A DNA stretch of 64,000 nt from Pontibacter sp. HSC-36F09 (GCF_024171605.1 NZ_JALKAA010000009.1:58530-122529); one strand, 5' to 3'. Shown: positions 1 to 9,079, counted from the stretch's first letter. Translations and numbers: made by a program. The notes: a model not told the origin generated them from the sequence alone.

Positions 1-149
1 TTCTGGTCATTCCTGTCGGAGGCGAGTCGAGCCAGAAAATGCTGCGCATTACCCGTACCAGCGAAAGTGAATTTTCACAGGAGGCTTTCACTGATTTCAA
101 ATTCGTGCCATTGCTCGGTAAATCCGGCTGGGACAAGCCTTCATTTTAA
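1..149 (+). CDS. pcm: Protein-L-isoaspartate O-methyltransferase, C-terminal end (partial)
   Basis: Only the last 48 codons are inside the window, in the frame that begins at base 3 and stops with TAA. The peptide starts LVIPVGG and continues with an ITRTSE strand and an FVPLLGK tail. That is the C-terminal pattern of Pcm, the SAM-dependent enzyme that repairs isoaspartyl residues in aged proteins in the cytoplasm: a strand with P-V-G-x, a basic/threonine strand and a final F-V-P-L. The catalytic and SAM-binding parts lie upstream of the window, so the assignment rests on the tail alone. The next gene has its own promoter-like box, so the two are probably separate transcription units. Confidence 0.7.
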   Translation, partial: LVIPVGGESSQKMLRITRTSESEFSQEAFTDFKFVPLLGKSGWDKPSF

Positions 150-205
150 GATAATGTAAAACTCTCTTAATTTATACCCGGCTTTTTGTTTGGCCCTCCG
201 TCACC

Positions 206-213
206 TATCTTTG
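206..213 (+). promoter_or_regulatory. Bacteroidota -7 promoter element (TATCTTTG)
   Basis: TATCTTTG matches the Bacteroidota sigma-ABfr -7 consensus TAnnTTTG exactly. A TTTG that could act as the -33 element lies 17 bp upstream. The box is 22 bp before the ATG of the thioesterase gene, giving a short leader. No transcript data back this up. Confidence 0.55.
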
Positions 214-235
214 CGGCAGAATTTATAGAAGAGAC

Positions 236-766
236 ATGCGTAAACAGAAAAAAGTAAGCGAATCCTACGTGATCATGACTGAGCTGGTGTTGCCTAACGA
301 TACCAACACCCTGAATAATCTGATGGGTGGCAAAATGATGCATTGGATGGACATCGTGTCGGCCATCGCTGCTCAGCGCCATTCCAACCGTATTGTGGTA
401 ACGGCTTCGGTGGACAACGTGTCATTTGCTGAGAGTATAAAACTGGGCAACGTAATCACCCTCGAAGCCAAAGTAACCCGCGCTTTCTCTTCTTCCATGG
501 AGGTGCACATCGTGGTGTATGCCGAGGACATACCTTCCGGAAGAAAAGTGATGTCAAATCAGGCATTCTTTACTTTTGTGGCAGTTGATCAGTCTGGCAA
601 AGCAATCGATGTGCCAGAGGCTATACCTGAAACAGAAGAAGAAATCAAGCTTTATGAAGGTGCACTGCGTCGTCGCCAGCTACGCCTGGTGCTGGCTGGC
701 CGTATGAAGCCGAGTGAAGCAAACGAATTGCGCTCCATTTTCGATCTGAAGGAAGATCAGGATTAA
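236..766 (+). CDS. Acyl-CoA thioesterase, hotdog fold (YciA/ACOT type)
   Basis: This 176-residue cytoplasmic protein should hydrolyse acyl-CoA thioesters to free acid and CoA. The N-terminal half carries the YciA/BACH signature: a strand ending in V-L-P-N-D-T-N, then N-N-L-M-G-G-K and M-H-W-M-D. The conserved Asn of the first stretch and the Asp of the last are the usual active-site positions. A second block, ASVDNVSF followed by L-G-N-V-I-T-L-E-A-K-V, is the CoA-binding strand region. The length fits a single-hotdog thioesterase plus a charged C-terminal helix. It lies 15 bp upstream of the next gene and probably shares its transcript. Chain-length preference cannot be read from sequence. 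Confidence 0.85.
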   Translation: MRKQKKVSESYVIMTELVLPNDTNTLNNLMGGKMMHWMDIVSAIAAQRHSNRIVVTASVDNVSFAESIKLGNVITLEAKVTRAFSSSMEVHIVVYAEDIPSGRKVMSNQAFFTFVAVDQSGKAIDVPEAIPETEEEIKLYEGALRRRQLRLVLAGRMKPSEANELRSIFDLKEDQD

Positions 767-781
767 TTTATACCTATAAAA

Positions 782-1441
782 ATGACCGCACTCACGCCAG
801 AGCAACTAAACAGCGAGTTTCTCCGACATTTTATGCCGGAAACGCTATACCTGATTGCAGAAGATCAAGTAGCTGGGCGCGATGTGTCTGCTGTAGCGCC
901 TGAAGCAGGGAGCGCAGCAGATTATTCCGTCTCAGCAAGTTCCGAACAACCAGCCGAGTCTAACAGTCAGACAACTACAGCCTCAGTTCCCTCAGTTCCT
1001 GCTGCAGCTATACCTAAAATACCAAAAGTTGAAAAGACGCAACAGCCGAAGTCTATTGAGGTGATCGGTGAAAACCGTAAGGGGCTAGTCGTTTTGGTCA
1101 CGTTGCCTGAGCCAGCATTTAAAGCTTTGCCGCAGTCCGATTTCCTGATCAAGATTCTGGCTGCAATTGGTTTTGGACCTGCAGATGTCGCTTTTGTAAA
1201 TAACGTATCCGGTGCCACGACCAGGTTTGAGGCACTTTGTGATGCACTTCAAACCAATTATATCCTCAGCTTTGCCAGCCGCCTGGATACTGAGCTGCCA
1301 CACGATAAATTCACACTCTACAATCCGGTGCAGGTTGGCAGTGTACCTGTAGTGTTTTCGCAATCCTTAGCCGTGCTCGATGGTGATCAAGAGCAGAAAA
1401 AATTGCTTTGGGGAGCGCTGCAACGCGTGTTTAAAAAATAA
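782..1441 (+). CDS. Uncharacterised protein with Ala/Pro-rich linker; possible HolD-like C-terminus
   Basis: I do not recognise this 219-residue protein with certainty. It has a short N-terminal segment (residues 1-30), a low-complexity Ala/Ser/Pro/Glu linker (about 33-85) and a compact alpha/beta domain (about 90-219). There is no signal peptide or membrane segment. The C-terminal domain ends with a strand, a short V-P-V-V-F-S-Q-S-L segment and K-K-L-L-W-G-A-L. This resembles the end of the DNA polymerase III psi subunit (HolD), where a Pro-rich loop precedes a K/A-x-L-W helix. The similarity is by eye only and the function should be treated as unknown. The gene follows the thioesterase by 15 bp and ends at a strong terminator. 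Confidence 0.6.
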   Translation: MTALTPEQLNSEFLRHFMPETLYLIAEDQVAGRDVSAVAPEAGSAADYSVSASSEQPAESNSQTTTASVPSVPAAAIPKIPKVEKTQQPKSIEVIGENRKGLVVLVTLPEPAFKALPQSDFLIKILAAIGFGPADVAFVNNVSGATTRFEALCDALQTNYILSFASRLDTELPHDKFTLYNPVQVGSVPVVFSQSLAVLDGDQEQKKLLWGALQRVFKK

Positions 1442-1448
1442 TGCTTAT

Positions 1449-1491
1449 AAACGAGAAAAGCCCCTCCTACACGGAAGGGCTTTTCTCGTTT
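1449..1491. terminator. Bidirectional rho-independent terminator
   Basis: A perfect 15-bp stem (AAACGAGAAAAGCCC with its complement) encloses a 13-nt loop, with A-rich and T-rich flanks. It sits between the convergent ends of the uncharacterised plus-strand gene and the TlpA-like gene, so it can serve both. Confidence 0.85.
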
Positions 1492-1509
1492 TAGAGGTAT
1501 AGCTATACC

Positions 1510-2619
1510 TTATTGAACGAGCGAAGCAATTTTAGCTTCCAGTTCTTCTCCTCTTAAACCTTTGGCGATAATGTTTCCTTCTTTATCAAGCAGGATGGTC
1601 TGTGGGATGGCATCTACCTGGTAAAGTTGAGCCGCAGAACTTTCCCATCCTTTCAGGTCAGAAACCTGCGGCCAGGTTAATTTGTCATCTGCGATCGCCT
1701 TCAGCCATTTTTCACGTGACTGGTCCAGCGATACTCCAAAAATCTCGAAACCTTTGTCTTTATACTTGTTGTACATTTTTACCACGTTCGGATTCTCTTT
1801 GCGGCATGGTGCGCACCAGCTAGCCCAGAAGTCGATCAGTACATATTTACCTCTGAGTGAAGACAAGGCAATTTCTCCGCCTTCTGGTGTCGGGAGCTTA
1901 AAGTCCGGCGCAGCAGAGCCAATGGCCGTCGTGCGCAAGGATCCTAGTCGCTCCGTCAATGTTTTCGTATACTTCGACTCCGGTAGGTGCTGGGTATAAA
2001 GCGTAAGCATGCTATCGGCAAAAGCAAAATCCAGCTGTGGGTTTACCAGGCTCAGTGTACCAAAAGCGGATACAATGGAGTTAGGGTGACTGGCAATGAA
2101 TTTCTTAACCTCTTTTTGCAAATTCAGATACTGCTGTCGATACCCTTCGGCTTCCTCCGTTTTACCTTCCGACATGGCACGGTTAAACTGTTCGCTCAGG
2201 GCCATTTCCTTCTGACGGTTTTCATTCACCATCTTGTTCAGCTGTTGGAAGAGCTCCGAATCATCTGAGTTTTCGAATTTGGCGGTATTGTTCAGGTCGC
2301 GTGCATCAGCCTCTACCTTGATTGCCTTATTCTCCAGCACCATCATCATTGCGTTTTGCTGGTCAAGGCCAAGGCGGTACAGTGTGGGTTCCGTCACCTC
2401 GCCCTGAAAAGTAAACGTGCCATCCTGACTAATATCAGCAGTGTCGCGCGCAATGAATTGCTGCTCTCCCAGTTCAAACAAAAAAATCTGACCTGGCGTG
2501 GCATTTTGCAATTTACCTTCTATGGAATAGGCGCTGCCGTTGGTTGCTGTTTTGTTGCCCTGACAGCTGGCCATCAATGCAGCCGTCGAAGCCAGTACGA
2601 CATAGTTTCTAAGGTTCAT
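1510..2619 (-). CDS. TlpA-like thiol:disulfide oxidoreductase lipoprotein (DUF4369 plus thioredoxin fold)
   Basis: This is a membrane-anchored periplasmic thiol-disulfide oxidoreductase of the TlpA/ResA group. I place the start at the ATG that begins MNLRNYVV, 14 codons inside the longest frame, because it gives a clean lipoprotein signal ending L-M-A-S-C. Domains: a DUF4369-like beta domain (about residues 25-120), a charged coiled segment (about 125-200) and a thioredoxin domain (about 230-369). The active site is W-A-S-W-C-A-P-C-R-K, with the cis-Pro loop I-P-Q-T. In Bacteroidota such proteins reduce or isomerise envelope disulfides and some serve cytochrome c maturation. The substrate is unknown. 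The gene stands alone, about 160 bp downstream of gatB. Confidence 0.85.
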   Translation of the reverse strand: MNLRNYVVLASTAALMASCQGNKTATNGSAYSIEGKLQNATPGQIFLFELGEQQFIARDTADISQDGTFTFQGEVTEPTLYRLGLDQQNAMMMVLENKAIKVEADARDLNNTAKFENSDDSELFQQLNKMVNENRQKEMALSEQFNRAMSEGKTEEAEGYRQQYLNLQKEVKKFIASHPNSIVSAFGTLSLVNPQLDFAFADSMLTLYTQHLPESKYTKTLTERLGSLRTTAIGSAAPDFKLPTPEGGEIALSSLRGKYVLIDFWASWCAPCRKENPNVVKMYNKYKDKGFEIFGVSLDQSREKWLKAIADDKLTWPQVSDLKGWESSAAQLYQVDAIPQTILLDKEGNIIAKGLRGEELEAKIASLVQ

Positions 2620-2779
2620 ATTTATTCTTTGTTGACTGTTTGACAAAAGACTATTTGACAAAGGAAAATATCATCATGCAGGCTCTCGTATCAAGAGCAG
2701 AAGACCTTGAGTTTTGACAACTTTGGAAGAAGCAATAAGAACAAGCTTCCTTTGTCAAAACCTCCTTTGTCCAATATTG

Positions 2780-4237
2780 TTAAGCATTAAGTCCTTCTTG
2801 CAGCAATTTGTTTGCCACTTTCGGATCGGCTTTACCTTTGGTTTTCTTCATGATCTCACCCATGAACATACCAATCAGTGATTGTTTGCCTGCCTTATAC
2901 TCCTCCACTTTCTGCGGATTGGCAGCCAATACTTCAGCCACGATCGCTTTCAATGACTCAGAGTCCGAATCCTGTAACAGATTCTGCTCTTCGGCCACCT
3001 GGTGTGCAGGTATACCTGGATTCTCCAGCATATAAGGGAAAATCTTTTTGGCAGCTACCGAGTGGCTCACCTTGTTCTCGTCCACCAGCGTGATGATCTC
3101 CGCGATGGCATGCGGCTGCAGTGGGAAGTCCTTAATGTGCAGCTGTAGCTCGTTCAGGTAGGACTTCACCGGACCAGTTACCCAGTTGGCTGCCCCCTTG
3201 TAGTTTTGAGTGTGCTTGCAAAGTTCTTCGTAATACAACGCTATTTCTTTCGCGTCTGTCAAAACACCTGAGTCATATTCAGACAAGCCAAACTCTTCTG
3301 TGAAGCGCTTGTACAGTTCCTGCGGCAGACTTGGCATGGTGGCTTTGATGCGCTCCAGCCACTCCTGCTCGATCACCAAAGCTGGTAGGTCCGGCTCCGG
3401 AAAATAGCGGTAGTCGTTCAGTGTTTCTTTTGAACGCATGGCCGTGGTCGTGCCGGTGTTCGCATCGAAGTTACGGGTTTCAGAATCAATCGTGCCGCCG
3501 TTCTCGATCACCATGATCTGGCGCTCGATTTCATGCTCGATGGCACGCTGCACATTGCGGAATGAGTTCATGTTTTTCACCTCTACCTTGGTCCCCCAAA
3601 GTGGTGAATCTTTCAACATCACCGATATGTTGGCGTCGCAACGCAGCGAACCTTCTTCCATGTTGCCGTCGCAAATCTCTAGGTAGCGCACCAATCGGCG
3701 AATCTCCGTCAGGTAGTTATAAGCTTCTTCTGAATCACGGATATCCGGTTCCGACACGATCTCAATCAACGGTACGCCGGCACGGTTTAGGTCGATCAGC
3801 GTTTCGGTTTCGCCGGCCAAGTGCATAGATTTACCAGCATCCTCTTCCATGTGAATCCGCGTAATGCCGATGCGTTTGTCATTTCCTTCAGCATCTTTTA
3901 CGTCCAGATAGCCAGCCGTACAGATAGGCGTCTTGTCCTGCGTGATCTGGTAGCCTTTCGGAAGATCCGGGTAGAAATAGTTTTTGCGGGCGTAAATGTT
4001 GTAGCGTCTGATGTCGCAGTTCGTTGCCAACCCCATTTTCACAGCCATTTCTACCACAGACTTATTAATGCGTGGCAGCGTACCTGGATGACCCAGTGTA
4101 ATCACGCTCAGGTTTGTGTTTGGCAGTACGCCATATTCGGTTGAGTCAGACGAGTAGGCCTTGCTCTCTGTCAGCAGCTGGGCGTGAACCTCTAGACCGA
4201 TAATCGCCTGGTATTTGTCTCTTATTGCTTTATCCAT
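2780..4237 (-). CDS. gatB: Aspartyl/glutamyl-tRNA amidotransferase subunit B
   Basis: GatB is the tRNA-binding kinase subunit of GatCAB. This complex converts misacylated Glu-tRNA(Gln), and in some bacteria Asp-tRNA(Asn), to the amide form. The 485 residues match the family length. Visible signatures are G-L-E-V-H-A-Q-L near the N-terminus, G-H-P-G-T-L-P-R, D-L-P-K-G-Y-Q-I-T-Q, the metal-site region E-E-G-S-L-R-C-D-A-N and Y-F-P-E-P-D-L-P. The C-terminal 140 residues form the helical YqeY-like tail ending in a Lys-rich segment. gatA and gatC are not in the window, so the complex is encoded at dispersed loci. Confidence is high. Confidence 0.97.
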   Translation of the reverse strand: MDKAIRDKYQAIIGLEVHAQLLTESKAYSSDSTEYGVLPNTNLSVITLGHPGTLPRINKSVVEMAVKMGLATNCDIRRYNIYARKNYFYPDLPKGYQITQDKTPICTAGYLDVKDAEGNDKRIGITRIHMEEDAGKSMHLAGETETLIDLNRAGVPLIEIVSEPDIRDSEEAYNYLTEIRRLVRYLEICDGNMEEGSLRCDANISVMLKDSPLWGTKVEVKNMNSFRNVQRAIEHEIERQIMVIENGGTIDSETRNFDANTGTTTAMRSKETLNDYRYFPEPDLPALVIEQEWLERIKATMPSLPQELYKRFTEEFGLSEYDSGVLTDAKEIALYYEELCKHTQNYKGAANWVTGPVKSYLNELQLHIKDFPLQPHAIAEIITLVDENKVSHSVAAKKIFPYMLENPGIPAHQVAEEQNLLQDSDSESLKAIVAEVLAANPQKVEEYKAGKQSLIGMFMGEIMKKTKGKADPKVANKLLQEGLNA

Positions 4238-4295
4238 GATTCTTATAGCAAGAACACTTATTTCTGATGAATATGATGATTCCCTTCCGCTAAAA

Positions 4296-4619
4296 TTAGG
4301 CGAAAATTTTACTTATGTCTGAAATGATAACGAAAACCATGGCCACGACTATAAGGTTAAAGAATATCATACCGAACAGGTATAAAAGTTTCTGTTTCTT
4401 ATATCTCTCCTTTTTCAGGTAACTCTTTAAAATATAAACCAGCCCCAATGGTGAAATGGCAAAGGCCATCAAAGTGGGTAACCCCACTAATAAGTCAGTT
4501 AGGTAATACCCTTGGAGATCCAGGACCCTTAAAGCAATAGACACAAGAATAGATGCACCTAAGGAATACCAGATTACTTTGTATAGCTTCTTCGCTTTGT
4601 ATAAATAAGGAGCTTCCAC
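4296..4619 (-). CDS. Small three-helix membrane protein of unknown function
   Basis: I do not recognise this 107-residue protein. It shows three hydrophobic segments (about residues 13-33, 40-63 and 80-103) separated by basic loops, the second loop being K-K-E-R-Y-K-K-Q-K. The base composition is more AT-rich than alaS on one side and gatB on the other, and codon choice differs accordingly. It begins 11 bp after the alaS stop codon and ends about 60 bp before gatB, so it may be co-transcribed with alaS. The lower GC could mean recent acquisition or just weak selection on a membrane protein. Confidence 0.65.
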   Translation of the reverse strand: MEAPYLYKAKKLYKVIWYSLGASILVSIALRVLDLQGYYLTDLLVGLPTLMAFAISPLGLVYILKSYLKKERYKKQKLLYLFGMIFFNLIVVAMVFVIISDISKIFA

Positions 4620-4630
4620 ACTTGACCGAC

Positions 4631-7264
4631 TTATGCTATCAAACTCTTAACCAATTCTTCCGCCTTGGCTGGTACAGCTTGTAATCCAGAAGTGTCTTTA
4701 CCACCCGCTGTTGCATAGAACGGTTGTCCGCCACCGCCACCTTTGATTTCTTTGGCGAGCTCGCGCACCATTTGGCTGGCGTTTAGCTTTCGGTCCGAAA
4801 CCAAATTGTCTGAAAGCATCACCGCAATCTGTGGTTTGCCGTCAATCTCAGCGGCCAGCACCAGTACCAGATTGTCAACTGCCTGACGCATATCAAAAGC
4901 CAGTTTCTTGAGGTAATCAGCTGTGCTTACATCTACCTTTTCAGCTACGAAGTTTACGCCGTCGATTGACTGCGCTTTCTGTACAAGACTTTCTTTGAGC
5001 GTGGTGAGTTGCTTCAGCTCAAATTGCTCGAGTTGCTTTTGCAGGGCTTTGTTGTCTTCCTGCAGCTTCTGTACGGCACCTGAAATATTGCTATGCGTAC
5101 CCAGTACTTCGCGAACCGCATTCAGTTCGTTCAGTTGCTGCTGCATATGTTCTTCAGCCGATGCTGCCGTAGTGGCTTCTATACGACGCACACCTGCGGC
5201 TACGGAGCTTTCTGACAGAATCTTGAAGTAGCCGATTTCGCCGGTGTTGTGCACGTGCGTACCGCCGCAAAGCTCAACCGAGTGGTCGCGGTCGAAGGCA
5301 ATCACACGCACAAACTCGCCGTATTTCTCACCAAAGAGCGCCATCGCACCCATTTCCTTGGCTTGGGCAATCGGCACATTGCGCTGCTCTTCTAAAAGTA
5401 TAGCCTGGCGCACACGCTGGTTGACAATAGTCTCTACCTCGCGCAGCTGCTCGTCGGTTACTTTAGCGAAGTGCGAGAAGTCGAAACGCAGTACTTTCTC
5501 GTTCACTAAAGAGCCTTTCTGTTGTACGTGCTCACCTAAAACTTTACGTAAAGCGGCGTGCAATAAGTGCGTAGCAGAGTGGTTCTTACGTATCAGGTTG
5601 CGGCGCTCAAAGTCCACTTCACTTCTGAAAGTAGCCTCAATATTTTGCGGCAACTTTGCCGTGATGTGCAGAATCAGGTCGTTTTCTTTCTTGGTGTCCA
5701 GCACCTCGATTTGTTCGGTCGCTGAAATCAGATAGCCGGTATCGCCTACCTGTCCACCACTTTCAGCATAGAACGGGGTGCGGTCCAGCACCAGGTGGTA
5801 CTCGCTCTTATTCTTGGTTTTTACCTGACGGTAACGCACAATATGTGAATCTGCCACGTCGTGCTCGTAACCCAAAAACTCGGTTTCTACATCCGGCTGA
5901 ATAATCAGCCAGTCGCTTTGCTCCTGTGCCGAAGCGTTGCGGGAGCGGTTTTTCTGTTGCTCCATTTCTATACCGAAACCAGCCTCGTCCACCTTCAGGC
6001 CTTTTTCACGGGCAATCAGGGCGGTCAGGTCCAGCGGGAAACCGAAGGTATCATATAGTTCGAAGGCAGTTTTGCCGTCGATGGTATTGTTGTTCTCTTT
6101 GAATCTGCCTTCCAGTGCGTCAAGGCGCTTCAGGCCGTTCTCCAGTGTACGCAGGAAAGCATTTTCCTCTTCCTCAATCACGCGTTGCACGAAGCTTAGC
6201 TGTGCTTTCAGTTCAGGGAAAATAGTTTCCATCTGGTCGGCCAGCACGGCAGCCAGTTTGTACAGGAATGGTTTTTTGAAGTCAAGGAAAGTGAAGCTAT
6301 ACCTAACGGCACGGCGCAGAATACGGCGAATCACGTAACCTGCCTTGTTGTTAGACGGCAGCTGTCCGTCCGAAATTGCAAAGGCAATAGCACGAATGTG
6401 GTCGGCCATCACGCGGATGGCAATGTCTACCTGCTCGTTCTCACCATAAATTACACCGGCTTCTTTAGCGATGAACTGGATGAGCGGCTGGAATACATCA
6501 GTGTCGTAGTTGGAGCGCTTGCCCTGGATGGCCATGCACAAACGCTCGAAGCCCATACCTGTATCCACGTGCTGCGCAGGCAGTTTCACCAGCGAGCCAT
6601 CGGCCAGGCGGTTGAACTCCATGAATACATTGTTCCAGATCTCCACTACTTGTGGGTGGTCGGCATTCACGAGCGTCTTGCCGTCTACCTGCGCACGCTC
6701 TTCGTCGGTACGCAAGTCCACGTGTATCTCCGAGCACGGACCGCAGGGACCGGTATCGCCCATTTCCCAGAAGTTGTCCTTCTTGTTGCCCATCAGAATG
6801 CGGTCTTCCGCAATCATAGACTTCCAGATATCAAACGCTTCCTGGTCCATCGGCAGGTTTTCAGAGTTATCTCCCTGAAAAACCGACACGTATAGCCTGT
6901 CTTTCGGAAGTTGGTATACCTCCGTCAAAAGCTCCCATGACCAGGCCAGGGCTTCTTTCTTGAAGTAATCGCCGAATGACCAGTTGCCCAGCATCTCGAA
7001 CATGGTGTGGTGGTAGGTGTCGTAACCAACTTCCTCCAGGTCGTTATGCTTGCCCGATACGCGCAGACACTTCTGGGTGTCGGCAATGCGCTTGGACGGG
7101 GCTGGTTTATTGCCCAGGAAGTAATCCTTGAAGGGCGCCATACCTGAGTTGATAAACATCAGGGTGGGGTCATCTTTTACCACAAGAGGTGCTGACGGCA
7201 CGATCTGGTGCTGTCGCTGCGCGAAGAAGTCAAGAAACTTTTGTCTAATCTCAGCTGAGTTCAT
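4631..7264 (-). CDS. alaS: Alanyl-tRNA synthetase
   Basis: AlaRS charges tRNA(Ala) in the cytoplasm and edits mischarged Ser and Gly. The 877-residue length is typical. The class II aminoacylation core is at the N-terminus, with F-I-N-S-G-M-A-P-F-K and G-N-W-S-F-G-D-Y-F-K. The editing domain shows the metal-binding H-S-A-T-H and C-G-G-T-H motifs. A coiled segment and the DHHA1 C-Ala domain follow, with G-G-G-G-G-Q-P-F-Y-A-T-A-G-G. A TACTTTTG -7 box lies on the same strand about 120 bp upstream. Confidence 0.98.
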   Translation of the reverse strand: MNSAEIRQKFLDFFAQRQHQIVPSAPLVVKDDPTLMFINSGMAPFKDYFLGNKPAPSKRIADTQKCLRVSGKHNDLEEVGYDTYHHTMFEMLGNWSFGDYFKKEALAWSWELLTEVYQLPKDRLYVSVFQGDNSENLPMDQEAFDIWKSMIAEDRILMGNKKDNFWEMGDTGPCGPCSEIHVDLRTDEERAQVDGKTLVNADHPQVVEIWNNVFMEFNRLADGSLVKLPAQHVDTGMGFERLCMAIQGKRSNYDTDVFQPLIQFIAKEAGVIYGENEQVDIAIRVMADHIRAIAFAISDGQLPSNNKAGYVIRRILRRAVRYSFTFLDFKKPFLYKLAAVLADQMETIFPELKAQLSFVQRVIEEEENAFLRTLENGLKRLDALEGRFKENNNTIDGKTAFELYDTFGFPLDLTALIAREKGLKVDEAGFGIEMEQQKNRSRNASAQEQSDWLIIQPDVETEFLGYEHDVADSHIVRYRQVKTKNKSEYHLVLDRTPFYAESGGQVGDTGYLISATEQIEVLDTKKENDLILHITAKLPQNIEATFRSEVDFERRNLIRKNHSATHLLHAALRKVLGEHVQQKGSLVNEKVLRFDFSHFAKVTDEQLREVETIVNQRVRQAILLEEQRNVPIAQAKEMGAMALFGEKYGEFVRVIAFDRDHSVELCGGTHVHNTGEIGYFKILSESSVAAGVRRIEATTAASAEEHMQQQLNELNAVREVLGTHSNISGAVQKLQEDNKALQKQLEQFELKQLTTLKESLVQKAQSIDGVNFVAEKVDVSTADYLKKLAFDMRQAVDNLVLVLAAEIDGKPQIAVMLSDNLVSDRKLNASQMVRELAKEIKGGGGGQPFYATAGGKDTSGLQAVPAKAEELVKSLIA

Positions 7265-7386
7265 CTATGATTATTAAGCCTTTAGATACAATCTGCTATA
7301 CTTGTTGTTTAATAACAAAAAATATAGAATTTTTGCCTTATAGAAACAACCCTTTCGGGCAATGCTTACGTGGGCCTGCAATAGGG

Positions 7387-7394
7387 CAAAAGTA
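7387..7394 (-). promoter_or_regulatory. Candidate alaS -7 promoter element (TACTTTTG)
   Basis: On the minus strand this reads TACTTTTG, a perfect TAnnTTTG match. It would give alaS a leader of about 115 nt. No good TTG -33 element stands at the expected distance, so confidence is moderate. Confidence 0.4.
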
Positions 7395-7467
7395 GCAATT
7401 TTAGCTGTAATTGTGCGTGCTATACCCGAAAACTTGTGCTGTGACCCTATACCTTGAAACCGACACT

Positions 7468-7815
7468 ATGCCTTATAAAGAGAAAGAAATCGAAAAGCAG
7501 TACTACACCATCGGGGAAGTAGCTGCCATTTTTGACGTTGCCCCTTCGCTTATCCGCTTCTGGGAGACCGAGTTTGACCAACTCAAGCCGAAGAAAAACA
7601 AGAAAGGCAACCGCCAGTATACCGCCAAAGACATTGAAGAACTACGCTCGGTTTATCATCTGGTGAAAGAGCGCGGCTTTACGATTCAGGGCGCCAAGGA
7701 AGTACTCAAGAACAAATCGGTGCAAACCAAGGACAAGATCGAAATCATCAACTCGCTGGAGAAGGTGCGCTCTTTCCTGGTAGGTATAAAAGAGCAGCTG
7801 AACACAAAAAGCTAA
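7468..7815 (+). CDS. MerR-family transcriptional regulator
   Basis: This 115-residue DNA-binding protein has the MerR winged-helix head. It reads Y-Y-T-I-G-E-V-A-A-I-F, then the recognition region L-I-R-F-W-E-T-E-F and the wing with N-R-Q-Y-T. A dimerisation helix follows (about 65-110). I start it at the ATG beginning MPYKEKE. The longer frame opens with an unlikely stretch that overlaps the upstream promoter region. There is no C-terminal effector domain and no cysteine cluster, so it is a minimal MerR protein of the type common in Bacteroidota rather than a metal sensor. It is 18 bp upstream of dprA and probably co-transcribed. Confidence 0.85.
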   Translation: MPYKEKEIEKQYYTIGEVAAIFDVAPSLIRFWETEFDQLKPKKNKKGNRQYTAKDIEELRSVYHLVKERGFTIQGAKEVLKNKSVQTKDKIEIINSLEKVRSFLVGIKEQLNTKS

Positions 7816-7833
7816 GCCTTCGTACTTTGGTGC

Positions 7834-8955
7834 ATGTCACACGAAGCACAATTTGAAGTTGCCCTTTCGTTTTTGCCCTCCATCGGCGACCAGCTGACTA
7901 AGGTGCTGGTGAGTTATTGCGGCTCCGCCAAAGCCGTCTTTGATGCGCCTGTTGCCAAACTGATGAAAGTGCCGGGTATAGGTGAAAAGGCTGCCAAAAG
8001 TATTCGTGACAACGGCCGTCATGCTTTGTTGGAAGCAGAGGATGTGCTAAAGAAAGCTTCAGAAAAAAATGTGGAGCTCCTTTTCTATACCTCACCTAAA
8101 TACCCCAACCGACTCAAGCAACTTCCGGATGCTCCGCCTCTCCTCTATTTCAGGGGCAATACTGACTTAAACCATCGCCGCATCATCAGCATTGTAGGTA
8201 CGCGTAAACCAACAAGTTATGGTCAAGGTATAACCGAGCGGATAGTAGAAGAGTTGAAGCCCTATAATGTGATGATTATCAGCGGGCTGGCATACGGCAT
8301 TGACATTGCCTCACACCGGGCCGCTTTGCAAGCGGGCTTGCCTACTATTGGCGTAATGGCTTCTGGTCCTGACACTATTTATCCCGGGGTACATAAGAAG
8401 TATGCGGAGAAGATGCTCGAGCAAGGTGGTGTGATTACCGAGAACACCTTTGGCACCAAACCTGACGCTCCACGTTTTCCAGCACGCAACCGCATTATAG
8501 CAGGTATGTCCGACTGCACGATTGTGGTAGAGGCAGCTTTTAAAAGTGGCACTTTGATCACCGCCGATATCGCCCACAGCTATGATAAAGAAGTAATGGC
8601 TGTGCCTGGAAATATCAACTCGCCTATGTCGGAAGGCACGAACTGGCTTATAAAATCGCACAAAGCTGCCGTGCTGACCTCCACCCAAGACCTGATAGAA
8701 CTACTAAACTGGGATGTGGAAGACAACCTGGCAGCAAAACGGGCGAAATCTATACCTGCGCTTGATCCGGCGGACTTTACACCCGAAGAAATGCAGGTAC
8801 TGCAGGTGCTGATACAGTCCGGTGAAGAGCAGATGGACAACTTGGGATGGAAGTCGCAGGTACCGGTTACTCAATTGGCCTCCGTGCTGTTATCGCTTGA
8901 GTTTAAAGGAATGGTGAAAGCCATGCCGGGGAAGCGATTTGCCCTGATTCGATAG
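7834..8955 (+). CDS. dprA: DNA-processing protein DprA
   Basis: DprA binds incoming single-stranded DNA and loads RecA during natural transformation. Domains: an N-terminal helix-hairpin-helix/SAM-like region (1-70, with K-V-P-G-I-G-E-K-A-A), a Rossmann-like DprA core (about 85-295), and a winged-helix DML1-like tail (about 305-373). Core motifs are S-I-V-G-T-R-K-P-T-S-Y-G, I-I-S-G-L-A-Y-G-I-D, A-S-G-P-D-T-I-Y-P, F-P-A-R-N-R-I-I-A-G and S-G-T-L-I-T-A. The length is normal. It sits directly after the MerR gene. Its presence makes DNA uptake possible, which is worth remembering beside the repeated GGTATA motif, although no other competence gene is in the window. Confidence 0.95.
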   Translation: MSHEAQFEVALSFLPSIGDQLTKVLVSYCGSAKAVFDAPVAKLMKVPGIGEKAAKSIRDNGRHALLEAEDVLKKASEKNVELLFYTSPKYPNRLKQLPDAPPLLYFRGNTDLNHRRIISIVGTRKPTSYGQGITERIVEELKPYNVMIISGLAYGIDIASHRAALQAGLPTIGVMASGPDTIYPGVHKKYAEKMLEQGGVITENTFGTKPDAPRFPARNRIIAGMSDCTIVVEAAFKSGTLITADIAHSYDKEVMAVPGNINSPMSEGTNWLIKSHKAAVLTSTQDLIELLNWDVEDNLAAKRAKSIPALDPADFTPEEMQVLQVLIQSGEEQMDNLGWKSQVPVTQLASVLLSLEFKGMVKAMPGKRFALIR

Positions 8956-9071
8956 ATTGAAGTAGATTAAACTGTTGGTTTGCCAAAAAGTGTGAGCTCG
9001 AATTCCTCATTTTAAGTGTATATTATACATTAAGGCTTTTTATTCTCTTCGTGAAATCAGCATATAATTTT

Positions 9072-9079
9072 TAACTTTG
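9072..9079 (+). promoter_or_regulatory. Bacteroidota -7 promoter element (TAACTTTG)
   Basis: TAACTTTG fits TAnnTTTG exactly and lies 20 bp before the TTG start of the class IV aminotransferase. That supports the TTG start, because no nearby ATG would leave the conserved N-terminus intact. Confidence 0.5.
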
